A DNA stretch of 64,000 nucleotides from an uncultured Oscillospiraceae bacterium (GTDB lineage: Bacteria; Bacillota; Clostridia; Oscillospirales; Ruminococcaceae), in NCBI GenBank assembly GCA_905197685.1, contig CAJJZS010000007.1, forward strand, positions 1-64,000, in the 5' to 3' direction. Shown piece by piece: positions 41,632 to 49,960 of this stretch. A program made the translations under genes and the position numbers. Within the stretch, counting starts at the first letter, position 1. Every line of letters starts with the position of its first letter. The notes under the pieces are model-generated. The model made no database searches. It was not told the origin of the DNA and was given only the letters and a program-made list of their open reading frames with translations.

Positions 41632-42870
41632 TTATTTTAAAATAGTGGTCGGAGAGGCTTCAGAAATGAAAATCATACTGTCATAAAGGGTGGCAGGCGG
41701 CTGAAAAATGCGGTAGCTCTGTGGGAGCAAGTGCATTAGAAAAGAATATGTTTCTCCGAGATTTCCAAGATAAGTATAATTTGAAATTTGAGAAAAAAGC
41801 GGAGAAGATTCCGGCACTTTGGAAAAATCAAGCCAACACTGATCGAACTTGGCTTTTTTTGCAGCCTTTGCCAAAGGGTCATGGGAATAAAAGGTTTGAT
41901 TGGTGCGTTTTCCAAAACGGGTTGGAAGGTTGCAGCGGGTTTTATAAAAGTCTGTGCCGATTACATAATATCCGTTTTCTTCCTGCATAGAAAGCAGTTT
42001 TCCCATAGAATCATAACTGCCCCATTTTGCGACATGGCAGTTATGCCCGGTAAGGAAAATACGCTGATGTCCGAGAGCTTGTTCCCGATTAAAAATCCAC
42101 TGTGCATTTTCGGCAAGAAAACGGTCCCGAAGCTCACTGCCTTGTGAGGTGGGAAGCGATTGAAGCTGACAGAGTTGGAGCAACATATCCGCATAACGGA
42201 CAGTTTGTTCCGGCGCCTGTTTTGCTTGTAATTTTTCCCGAATTTGAGTAATAATTGCAAGACGGGTGTCATAGTCAATCTCGTTGTTCCAATCTTCCCC
42301 GCACGCAAGATTCTGCAAAGGAGAAGGGTTCACACCAAATTTTTTGCAATCTTCAATTAAAAGAGAAAGCGTGTTTGAAATCCGCTGCATATCAAAACCA
42401 TAAAATCGAATGTCTTGCCCCGGAGCGGCAGTTTCGTTATAGTTTCGCAGATAAGAAATCAGCTGCGCGATCTCACGGGTTTGGTAGATAGAAAATCCAA
42501 TCGCTTCTGCTGCTTGCTCTGCCGAACCGCAGCCGCCGTGGATATATCGGTTTACCTGTTCGCAGCCGCCGAAGTCGCCTTCTATTGCGAAGGCTTTGAC
42601 CCCATAATTTTCCACTAATTGTCGAAATACATCGAGCTTTAAAGATTGAAATTCCGAATTTCCGTGAGTTGCTTCTCCGAGAGCGATAATTTTGGCGCCG
42701 GACGGAATGGTAAGTTCTTTTATTGGCTGCGCATATTTTGCAAGTTCATCGGGGTCGGCGGACTTTCCGGTGGAAAATCCGCCGAATCGCAGAAAAAACA
42801 AAGCGACACAGACAAAGGAGAGGCAAAGAACAAAAAGAAATTTCTTTTGAGATTTGAGATGTTGTTTCAT
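41632..42870 (-). CDS. Erythromycin-esterase-like protein (PF05139)
   Basis: A 412-residue protein with one N-terminal membrane helix or uncleaved signal (FLFVLCLSFVCVALFFLRF, about residues 11-29). The family motifs are IIALGEATHGNSEFQSLKLD (catalytic His), FAIEGDFGGCE, FYGFDMQ and FLTGHNCHVAKWG. Members include Ere macrolide esterases, but many are of unknown substrate; the membrane anchor makes a wall or extracellular substrate more likely than macrolide resistance. AAAGGAAA precedes ATG at 42870. Confidence 0.82.
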   Translation of the reverse strand: MKQHLKSQKKFLFVLCLSFVCVALFFLRFGGFSTGKSADPDELAKYAQPIKELTIPSGAKIIALGEATHGNSEFQSLKLDVFRQLVENYGVKAFAIEGDFGGCEQVNRYIHGGCGSAEQAAEAIGFSIYQTREIAQLISYLRNYNETAAPGQDIRFYGFDMQRISNTLSLLIEDCKKFGVNPSPLQNLACGEDWNNEIDYDTRLAIITQIREKLQAKQAPEQTVRYADMLLQLCQLQSLPTSQGSELRDRFLAENAQWIFNREQALGHQRIFLTGHNCHVAKWGSYDSMGKLLSMQEENGYYVIGTDFYKTRCNLPTRFGKRTNQTFYSHDPLAKAAKKAKFDQCWLDFSKVPESSPLFSQISNYTYLGNLGETYSFLMHLLPQSYRIFQPPATLYDSMIFISEASPTTILK

Positions 42871-42908
42871 AAGTCGGTTTCCTTTCACTGTTGTGGGATT
42901 GCGAAAAG

Positions 42909-43259
42909 TTACTCTGCTTCCCGCAAAAGCTCCTGAACGGAGATTTGGAACAGCTTGGCAAGAGCAATCAGGTTAGAAGTACTGGGGTCGGAAGTTCCGT
43001 TTTCCCACTTGGAAACAGCTTGACGGCTGACGCCGATTGTTTCTGCCACAAATTCCTGTGTCATTTTACATTCCTCACGATGTTGTTTTAAAACTTCACC
43101 GAGCGATTTTTTCATCAAAGATTTTTCTTTTCGGATTTCTCCTGATTTTAAATAGCGGATCAATGCCTTTATCAGAAAAATGCCCAGCACAATAAAAGTA
43201 ATCAGGACAGCAAGTCCAATCAAAAGGACAAATCCGAAGATAATGGTTCCAAGCAACAT
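42909..43259 (-). CDS. Membrane-tethered HTH protein
   Basis: A 116-residue protein with an N-terminal membrane helix (IIFGFVLLIGLAVLITFIVL, residues 6-25, continuing to about 34) followed by a basic linker and an XRE domain (CKMTQEFVAETIGVSRQAVS, then KWENGTSDPS). AGAGGTGA seven bases before ATG 43259 supports the long form; an internal ATG that would give the HTH alone has no site at proper distance. Membrane-bound one-component regulators usually sense surface or lipid signals. The neighbour is the erythromycin-esterase-like gene, 38 bases downstream on the same strand, a likely co-transcribed partner. Confidence 0.78.
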   Translation of the reverse strand: MLLGTIIFGFVLLIGLAVLITFIVLGIFLIKALIRYLKSGEIRKEKSLMKKSLGEVLKQHREECKMTQEFVAETIGVSRQAVSKWENGTSDPSTSNLIALAKLFQISVQELLREAE

Positions 43260-43399
43260 GGTTTCACCTCTTTTCTGGAGAACAGGATAACAGATTCGGG
43301 CGGTTGCGACCAGAAACTATCCCGATATTTTGGGTTGCAACCCGGTTGCGGGACATTTTTACCGCAAAACCCAATCAAAAAGAAAACCGACAGAGAATA

Positions 43400-43428
43400 A
43401 AAGACCCGAACCGTTTGTTAGGTTCGGG
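43400..43428 (-). terminator. Terminator of rlmH
   Basis: CCCGAACC/GGTTCGGG stem followed on the minus strand by a T-rich run. Confidence 0.75.
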
Positions 43429-43434
43429 CAGAAA

Positions 43435-43917
43435 TTATTTATGATAGCGGCTGTTATGGTTAATGGAACAGGCACGATAAATTTGCTCCAACAACATTAC
43501 GCGAGCCAGTTGATGGGGAAAGGTCATTTTGGACATCGAAAGACGCAGATCGGCGCGTTGTTTTACTGCGGGGTCCAATCCCCAGGAGCCGCCGATGACA
43601 AAGACAAGGCGGCTGTTTCCCTGATTCTGCACATCAAGCACCGTTTGAGCAAGTTGTTCGGAAGAGAGCAGTTTGCCCTCGATGCACATGGCAGCAACGA
43701 AACTTTGCGCAGGAATTTTGGAGAGGATTGCTTGCCCTTCCTGTTTTAAGCAGGTTTCAATCTGGGAATCGGAAGGATTTTGCGGAACTTTATATTCCGG
43801 CAGTTCAATTACCTGAACCTTTGCATAGGAGTTCAGGCGTTTGAGATATTCCTCACAGGCGGCGCGAAGGTAATCTTCTTTGAGCTTTCCGACAACGATA
43901 AGGTCTATTTTCAACAT
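43435..43917 (-). CDS. rlmH: 23S rRNA pseudouridine-1915 N3-methyltransferase
   Basis: A 160-residue SPOUT methyltransferase, full length for RlmH. It begins MLKIDLIVVGKLKEDYLRAA and carries the AdoMet knot LVFVIGGSWGLDPAVKQRAD, then MTFPHQLARVMLLEQIYRAC and NHNSRYHK at the extreme C-terminus. It methylates helix 69 of 23S rRNA on 70S ribosomes. CGGAG precedes ATG 43917. It lies 25 bases after the yifB stop on the same strand, suggesting one operon. Confidence 0.95.
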   Translation of the reverse strand: MLKIDLIVVGKLKEDYLRAACEEYLKRLNSYAKVQVIELPEYKVPQNPSDSQIETCLKQEGQAILSKIPAQSFVAAMCIEGKLLSSEQLAQTVLDVQNQGNSRLVFVIGGSWGLDPAVKQRADLRLSMSKMTFPHQLARVMLLEQIYRACSINHNSRYHK

Positions 43918-43942
43918 AATTTTTCTCCGTTCTGACAGGGGA

Positions 43943-45478
43943 TTATCTGCCCCAATATTTTTGGTCAAGCGAGCGATAGGCAAGCGCCTGCGCGATATGA
44001 GATTTGAGAATCAAATCACTGTTTTCCAAATCGGCGACGGTGCGGGCAACTTTAACAACACGGTCATAAGCGCGGGCAGACATTCCCATTTTCTCAAAAG
44101 AGCGTTTTAAAAATTCTGCCGCCTGCGGCTGCATGGGACAAAATTCACGCAGTTTGCCGGAAGGAATGGCAGCGTTGCAAAAAATCCCGCTGTCACCGAA
44201 ACGCTGATGCTGCTTTTTGCGGGCGGCTTCCACCCGACGGCGAACCTGGGCAGAGCTTTCTTCTTGGTTTTCCTGCGTCAGGTCGGAAAATTCTACCGGC
44301 ATCACCTCAACATGAAGGTCGATGCGGTCTAAAAGGGGACCTGAAATTTTAGACATATATCGCTGAACCTCTTTTGGAGAGCAGCTGCAAGGGATTTTCG
44401 GATGTCCGCGATAACCGCAGGGACAGGGGTTCATGGCGGCAACCAACATAATTGAGCAGGGATAGGTAACGCGGGAAGATGCGCGGGAGATAGTAACGCA
44501 GCTGTCCTCAATCGGTTGACGAAGCACCTCCAAAGCCTGACGGGAAAATTCGGGCAGTTCGTCCAAAAAGAGGACGCCGTTGTGCGCTAAAGAGATTTCG
44601 CCCGGCATCGGACTGGAGCCTCCGCCGGTCAATCCCGCAGGAGAAACGGTGTGATGCGGGGAACGGAAAGGTCGGCTGTTCATCATCGGTTTTTCATCCG
44701 GAAGCAAGCCTGCCACCGAGTAGATTCGGGTAGTTTCTATCGCTTCTTGGAAGCTGAGTTTCGGTAAAATGGAGGGCAAGCGCTTTGCTAACATACTTTT
44801 TCCGGTTCCGGGAGGTCCGATGAGGAGAAGATTATGTCCGCCTGCTGCGGCAATTTCCAATGCTCGTTTGGCAAAAGCCTGTCCCCGAACATCTTTGAGG
44901 TCTGCGTCAAAGTGATTGGAACCCTCCAAAATCAGCATCGGGTCGAAAGGAAGAGGTTCAATCAACGATTCGTTGCTTTGCAGGTGCTGCATCAGTTGGA
45001 TCACATCCCGAACGGGATAAACCTGCAAGCCGTCCACGATTGATGCTTCGCGGGCATTTTGTTCGGGAAGATAGAGCGCGCGAACTCCATCTTGCTTTGC
45101 CTGAATTGCCATAGACAGCGCCCCGTGAATCGGGCGAAGTTCTCCGGAAAGGCTGAGTTCCCCTAAAAAGGCGGTGTCCTCCTGTGGTTGGGGAAGTTGT
45201 TCGGCAGCAGCCATCACTGCAAGAAAGATGGCAAGGTCGAACACAGGTCCCGATTTTTTCTGACTGGCAGGGGCGAGATTGACGGTGATTTTTGCAACAG
45301 GCAGTTGATAGCCGCTGTGTGTAACAGCCGACTGAACCCGCGAACGGGATTCTTTCACCGCCGCATCGGGCAGACCGACAATATCGAATGAGGGAAGGGA
45401 ACGATTGAGCGTGACTTCCACTGTAACGGCATAAGCGTCGATACCGTTGATTCCGTAACTTCTGATACAGCTGTACAT
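43943..45478 (-). CDS. comM: YifB/ComM family Mg-chelatase-like AAA+ ATPase
   Basis: A 511-residue protein. The N-terminal Lon-protease-like domain (FDIVGLPDAAVKESRSRVQ, about 30-150) is followed by an AAA+ module with Walker A LIGPPGTGKSMLAK, Walker B GVLFLDELPEF and sensor region PCSIMLVAAMNPCPCGYRGH, then a C-terminal Mg_chelatase_C domain. In naturally transformable bacteria ComM is a hexameric branch-migration helicase aiding integration of incoming DNA; in others the role is less clear. Upstream of rlmH in the same direction. Confidence 0.9.
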   Translation of the reverse strand: MYSCIRSYGINGIDAYAVTVEVTLNRSLPSFDIVGLPDAAVKESRSRVQSAVTHSGYQLPVAKITVNLAPASQKKSGPVFDLAIFLAVMAAAEQLPQPQEDTAFLGELSLSGELRPIHGALSMAIQAKQDGVRALYLPEQNAREASIVDGLQVYPVRDVIQLMQHLQSNESLIEPLPFDPMLILEGSNHFDADLKDVRGQAFAKRALEIAAAGGHNLLLIGPPGTGKSMLAKRLPSILPKLSFQEAIETTRIYSVAGLLPDEKPMMNSRPFRSPHHTVSPAGLTGGGSSPMPGEISLAHNGVLFLDELPEFSRQALEVLRQPIEDSCVTISRASSRVTYPCSIMLVAAMNPCPCGYRGHPKIPCSCSPKEVQRYMSKISGPLLDRIDLHVEVMPVEFSDLTQENQEESSAQVRRRVEAARKKQHQRFGDSGIFCNAAIPSGKLREFCPMQPQAAEFLKRSFEKMGMSARAYDRVVKVARTVADLENSDLILKSHIAQALAYRSLDQKYWGR

Positions 45479-45590
45479 GGTGCGATTCCTCCGATTTTTC
45501 TTTGATTATACCACACTTTTCGTGAAAATACGAGCGGATTTTTGCATGATTTTGTCAGAAAAAGGCAGAACAGCAGGTTAGATACAAACA

Positions 45591-45623
45591 AAAAGGACAG
45601 CAATCCTTTCGGGTTGCTGTCCT
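45591..45623 (-). terminator. Terminator of the M29 aminopeptidase gene
   Basis: AGGACAGCAA/TTGCTGTCCT stem; on the minus strand it is followed by TTTTTG. Confidence 0.8.
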
Positions 45624-45643
45624 GATAAAATCAATGGTTTGGA

Positions 45644-46867
45644 TTAAAATGCCCAAGTGCCGTTTTTAAAGATAGCGACGGATTTGCCGTCTTTACAATG
45701 AGCGGTAATTTCCAGGTCTGCGCTGCCAATCATGAAGTCCTGATGAATCATCGAATCGTTGATACCCATCTGATGCAGTTCATCTTTGCTCTTGTTGTGG
45801 CAGTCTTCGATAACATCAATAAAGCCTCTGCCCAAAGCAAGGTGGCAGCAAGCGTTTTCATCGAACAAGGTGTTGTAGAACAGCAGACCGGTTTGGTTGA
45901 TAGGGCTGTTAAACGGAACCAACGCACATTCGCCCAGATAGCTTGCACCCTCGTCCATCGAAAGCATTTTGTGCAGAAGGTCATCGTTCTTTTCTGCGTG
46001 AGCTTCTACTGCTTTTCCGTTTTCAAAGCGAATCCAGAAATCCTCAATCAGCTGACTTTGATAGCACAGCGGTTTTGTGGAATAAACGATTCCTTCGGCA
46101 ACGCCTTTTTTCGGGGAGGTAAAACATTCCTCGGACGGAATGTTCGGGTTAAATACAGTGCCGGTGTCGGTGGTTTCCGCACCTCCGCAGAAGCGTGCGC
46201 CGTCGATTAAGCCGACACGGAAATCGGTTCCGTTGGAGGAACGGTATTCCAGAGATTCAATCTGAAGCTCATTGAGGTAACGGCAGCGGTCATGAATATC
46301 TTTGTTGTGTGCTTCCCATGCGGCGATTGGGTCATCGTTGACGCGAGAGGTGGAAAGGATTGCTTCCCAAAGTTTTTCCACTGCAACTTCTGCGGTTTCG
46401 TTCGGGAAAACCTTCTGCGCCCATTTCGGTCCGGGAACGGCTGCAATACACCACTGATGTCTGCCGTCAATGCTGTCGCGGTATTTACGGGTGATTGGGA
46501 AACGCGCTTTCTGCGCTGCGCTCATCTTTTCGGTATCTACTCCCTGCAAAGCGTCCGGGTCGGCAGAATCCAAGAACAGACGGCATGGAAGATGGTCTGC
46601 CATATAGCTTAATTTTGCTTCTTCAAAATTTTCAACGGTTGATGCTGCTTCCAAAGAACGGTACTGATAATGATATTTGCTTAAAGGAGAGTAGGTGAAC
46701 TCAACAAATACCTTGCGTGCGCCGCAAAGGTAGAGTTCTTCGGTGACCATTTCTACAAATTCGGGCTGGTCCAGTCCGGCAGTAACAAAAACATCCTGTC
46801 CTTCTTTGACATTGACACCCATGCGGGCAATCAGTTGAGCGTATTTTCTTAATCTTGCCTTTTCCAT
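45644..46867 (-). CDS. M29-family aminopeptidase (AmpS/PepS-like)
   Basis: A 407-residue protein, full length for the family. Metal-site motifs are NIPSEECFTSP, EKNDDLLHKMLSMDEGASYL (with GECALVP) and NDSMIHQDFMIGS, plus CHLALGRGF. It removes N-terminal residues from short peptides in the cytoplasm with two divalent metals. AAGGAGG precedes the ATG. It is monocistronic, with its own terminator; the sequence region 46868-47010 is leader and promoter DNA. Confidence 0.9.
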   Translation of the reverse strand: MEKARLRKYAQLIARMGVNVKEGQDVFVTAGLDQPEFVEMVTEELYLCGARKVFVEFTYSPLSKYHYQYRSLEAASTVENFEEAKLSYMADHLPCRLFLDSADPDALQGVDTEKMSAAQKARFPITRKYRDSIDGRHQWCIAAVPGPKWAQKVFPNETAEVAVEKLWEAILSTSRVNDDPIAAWEAHNKDIHDRCRYLNELQIESLEYRSSNGTDFRVGLIDGARFCGGAETTDTGTVFNPNIPSEECFTSPKKGVAEGIVYSTKPLCYQSQLIEDFWIRFENGKAVEAHAEKNDDLLHKMLSMDEGASYLGECALVPFNSPINQTGLLFYNTLFDENACCHLALGRGFIDVIEDCHNKSKDELHQMGINDSMIHQDFMIGSADLEITAHCKDGKSVAIFKNGTWAF

Positions 46868-47010
46868 AATAAATATCCTCCTTAAAATTGAGAATCATGC
46901 GTGAGAAATAAAAATGATTTCTCCTTGATCAATATCATAACAAATTGTCAGCAAAAAAACAAGAGAAAAGTGGCATTTAGAATAAAAATTCCAATGCTGC
47001 CGGGGAAAGT

Positions 47011-47454
47011 TTAGCGATAATCACGAATAGAATAAAGAATCAGGAAAGGTCCTACCACAGGAATAAAGGAAAGCAGGGTGAAAAGAAACTTGTTTTTCGG
47101 AGCATATTGATGGAATACAAACAGGTAAATCATAACCTGAGCGAGATACAGCACAAGGCTGATTAAACTTGAAATCAAGCTGCCAAGCATCGGTACTGCC
47201 CATGCAACCGAAGAAAAGATGGAGAGCAGAGGCAATCCGTATGCAAGCGGAATATCGCAGAGATAACGGTTAAAAGGAGGATTGTTATATTTTAGGGTAT
47301 CTCCGATATAACCGGTGATGTAGAGGCTGAAAAACGGGATAAATGCAAGCCACGGGTTGGGAACACAGCGGATTTTTGCCAGTTTGTAAAAGGCAAAGGC
47401 GGAAACAACATAAATAGCCAGTTGAATCAGACTGCTTACAGAGAAGAAAAACAT
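47011..47454 (-). CDS. Small four-helix membrane protein of unknown function
   Basis: A 147-residue protein with about four membrane segments: LIQLAIYVVSAFAFYKLAKI, NPWLAFIPFFSLYITGYI, a central hydrophobic pair around LISSLISLVLYLAQVMIYLF, and LFTLLSFIPVVGPFLILYSI ending IRDYR. The pattern NPWLAFIPF followed by the last helix is common in small Firmicute membrane proteins whose role is unknown. AAGGAG is present before the ATG. Single gene. Confidence 0.7.
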   Translation of the reverse strand: MFFFSVSSLIQLAIYVVSAFAFYKLAKIRCVPNPWLAFIPFFSLYITGYIGDTLKYNNPPFNRYLCDIPLAYGLPLLSIFSSVAWAVPMLGSLISSLISLVLYLAQVMIYLFVFHQYAPKNKFLFTLLSFIPVVGPFLILYSIRDYR

Positions 47455-48025
47455 TTACAAAACTCCTTTTTTAATCTATTTTTGTAAGAAAAATGAAAAG
47501 CGGAACCCTATAAAAAAGGTGCGGCTCTTGTCAAAGATTTTAGCACAAAGCGATAAAAAAAGCAACGGATTTTCTGACAGATTTTCTTTTCATGACAAAA
47601 AACAGACAGAAAAAAGGTCCTGCTTATTAACAGGACCTTTTTTCGTGTGGGTTTTATATGGTGTTCTGTTTCTTTTTTGTTGTTCTAAGTCACCGATTTT
47701 TCCCGGCAACTTTATTATATCATATTGCGGGGAAAAATCATAGTACTTCAATCTGCTTTTACAGATAAAACTTTCCACGGTTTTCAACGCTATTTTCCAC
47801 TAAATATAACAAAGCATTATCCGAAAGAGACAAAGTAACAGGGATTTTTTTGGAGAAATCAAGATTCTCTGAAGAAAGAATCGCCCGGATTTGTATATTT
47901 TAACGGTTTTAAACAGAATAAGGGGAAAACCGGGAAAAAAGAAAGAAGATTGCTTTTTGTGGGAAGTTGTGATAAAATTCAATGCAGACAAAAGGAAGAA
48001 GGAATCGACAGGAAGGAGAAAAAAG
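47455..48025. other. 570-base gene-free stretch
   Basis: Between divergent genes. The only clear element is a symmetric terminator hairpin at 47612-47643 (AAAAAGGTCCTG/CAGGACCTTTTTT), which has T-runs on both strands although no gene ends there. This suggests a short unannotated transcript on one strand. I find no convincing coding frame or riboswitch. Confidence 0.45.
47612..47643. terminator. Orphan bidirectional terminator hairpin
   Basis: AAAAGGTCCTG pairs with CAGGACCTTTT; T-runs on both strands. No known gene reads into it. Confidence 0.7.
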
Positions 48026-48817
48026 ATGGCGGTATTTTGCCCGCTTTACAGCGGAAGCAGCGGAAACAGCGTGTATTTGGATGCGGGAGAAAGCTCGCTG
48101 CTGATTGATTTGGGAGTCAGCTGCCGGGCGGCGGTGAACGCGCTGAAAGCACTGGACGCAGATTTAAGCAAGTTGAAAGGAATTTTGATTACGCACGAAC
48201 ATTCCGACCATATTAAGGGATTGTCCGTTTTTTTAAAGAAGTATCCGGTTCCGCTTTTTGGCTCAAAAGCAGTGCTTGATTATTTAAAAGAAAATGTAAA
48301 GCTGCCGGAAGAGCTGCCCTTAGTGGAAGCAAAGGAAGAAGGATTCTCGGTCGGAGAGATTGAGGTAAAACCGTTTCAGACAAGCCATGACAGTGTAGGA
48401 AGTTTGGGATACCGCATTACTTTAGAGGACGGGCAGCAGGTTGGAATTGCCACCGACCTCGGCGTTTATACCGATGAGGTAAAACAAGGATTGGAAGGCT
48501 GCGGTGTTGTGATGTTGGAGTCCAACTACGATGACGGCATGATTTTGGCATCGGACTATCCGTATTACCTCAAGAGAAGAATCCAGTCGGCAAAGGGACA
48601 TCTTTCCAACAACGATTGCTCCACCGCTTTGCCGGCATTGGCGCAGAGCGGAACCAAGCATTTTGTACTGGGACATTTAAGTCAAAACAACAATATGGGA
48701 CTTTTGGCACAGCAGGCAGCGCAGCAGGCGCTGACCCAAGCAGGCTTGGTAGCGGAAAAAGATTTTACATTGCAGGTAGCAAAACGCAGTGAGCCGAGCA
48801 TTCCGATTTTACTGTAA
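48026..48817 (+). CDS. walJ: WalJ/YycJ-type metallo-beta-lactamase-fold hydrolase
   Basis: A 263-residue MBL-fold protein: PLYSGSSGNSVYLDAGES at the start, zinc motif ILITHEHSDHIKGLSVFL (HxHxDH, about residues 54-71), TSHDSVGSLGYRI, ATDLGVYTDEV and FVLGHLSQNNN. It is the YycJ/WalJ exonuclease-like family usually placed after walRK; here the two-component genes are absent. AAGGAG eight bases before ATG 48026 sets the start; a longer upstream frame is rejected. It is 94 bases before the DEDDh exonuclease gene. Confidence 0.88.
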   Translation: MAVFCPLYSGSSGNSVYLDAGESSLLIDLGVSCRAAVNALKALDADLSKLKGILITHEHSDHIKGLSVFLKKYPVPLFGSKAVLDYLKENVKLPEELPLVEAKEEGFSVGEIEVKPFQTSHDSVGSLGYRITLEDGQQVGIATDLGVYTDEVKQGLEGCGVVMLESNYDDGMILASDYPYYLKRRIQSAKGHLSNNDCSTALPALAQSGTKHFVLGHLSQNNNMGLLAQQAAQQALTQAGLVAEKDFTLQVAKRSEPSIPILL

Positions 48818-48911
48818 TTGCGGTGTGCAGTTGTGTTTTTGTCTGTTTTATGAGATAATAAACAAAAGCATCATGCAATCGAAAGGCGATACCGACAAAG
48901 GGGGGATTCTT

Positions 48912-49856
48912 GTGATTGTCATGGACTTGGAATGGAATTACGGAACCGCCGATGAGGAAGCCCTTCGTCAGGGGAAAACACTGAAATTTGAAATTATCCA
49001 AATCGGGGCTGCGATGGTCGATGACAGGGGAAAAATCATCAAAACCTTTGAACATCTGATCGCGCCGCAAATCCATACCGAGATGAAGCAGAAGGTGGTT
49101 GAATTAACAGGAATCACCGCACAGAGATTAAAAGGCAAAAGCGGCTTTGCGAAGGTATGGGAAGAATTTTGCCGTTGGAAAGGCTCGGAGCAGGAGATTG
49201 TCTTTTGGGGTAATTGCGACCGCTCGGTGCTGTTATCCAATTTATTATACTATGGGTTTTCCGATGGGGAATCTTTGATATTGTATGACCTTCAGGCTTT
49301 GTTTGGATTGGCGATGTTTGAAAGCTCTCAGCAGACTGCATTGGCGTCGGCATTGACCGCACTTCGCCTGGTCCCTTATGGACAGTATCATTCTGCTCTT
49401 TCGGACGCAGTCAATGCGGCGGCAATTTTTCGTGTTCTGGGCGGCAGAGAATTTATCCGCAAAAATCAACCTCGACTGATTGAGCAAAACCGGAAAAAGC
49501 AGGCAGCCGAATCAGAAGACGGTACACTCTTCTTTGAAAAAACCTTTGTTGAAATTACCGATATCGGACAGATTCAGTCCTGCTTTGAACCGGAGCTTGT
49601 TCGGCAGATGAAAAATCCGGTGATTATGATGCTTTCCGGTTTTTACCGCAACCATAAAAAGGTCTGGGTGTATCGTTCGCAGGAAAGACTGATTAAAGTA
49701 ACCAGCCGCAGCCGTCCGGCAAAAAGCGGGAGAGGCAAGGATTTTGTGGTGAAATTTTACGAAATCAATCAGGAACAGCTGGACACGCTCAAACAGTGGA
49801 GCCAACGACAGGAAAAAAACAGGATAAAATATTTTCGTAAAATTCCGAGAAAATAA
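48912..49856 (+). CDS. DEDDh 3'-5' exonuclease (DnaQ/KapD-like)
   Basis: The 314-residue protein has the DnaQ-type nuclease core: MDLEW (D-x-E), FEHLIAP, VFWGNCDRSVL (third acid) and YHSALSDAVNAA (H-x4-D), within residues 1-190. A C-terminal 120 residues (GTLFFEKTFVEITDIGQIQS, basic end FRKIPRK) is not recognised and may bind nucleic acid. GGGGG six bases before GTG 48912 sets the start; a longer frame overlaps walJ. Substrate (RNA or DNA) is unknown. Confidence 0.82.
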   Translation: MIVMDLEWNYGTADEEALRQGKTLKFEIIQIGAAMVDDRGKIIKTFEHLIAPQIHTEMKQKVVELTGITAQRLKGKSGFAKVWEEFCRWKGSEQEIVFWGNCDRSVLLSNLLYYGFSDGESLILYDLQALFGLAMFESSQQTALASALTALRLVPYGQYHSALSDAVNAAAIFRVLGGREFIRKNQPRLIEQNRKKQAAESEDGTLFFEKTFVEITDIGQIQSCFEPELVRQMKNPVIMMLSGFYRNHKKVWVYRSQERLIKVTSRSRPAKSGRGKDFVVKFYEINQEQLDTLKQWSQRQEKNRIKYFRKIPRK

Positions 49857-49868
49857 CGATAGCTCTGA

Positions 49869-49904
49869 AAGCGCGGGACGGCTTGGTGCTGTTCCGCGTT
49901 TTTT
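49869..49904 (+). terminator. Terminator after the exonuclease gene
   Basis: AGCGCGGGAC pairs with GTTCCGCG (one G-T pair), then six T. Confidence 0.7.
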
Positions 49905-49960
49905 AGCAATATTAACAGAAAGACGGGAAAAAATAAAACAGATTGAGAAGGTGAAAATCG

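Noticed and set aside
43330..43749. 139-codon plus-strand frame opposite rlmH
   Set aside because: It is antisense to a clear RlmH coding sequence and has no start signals.
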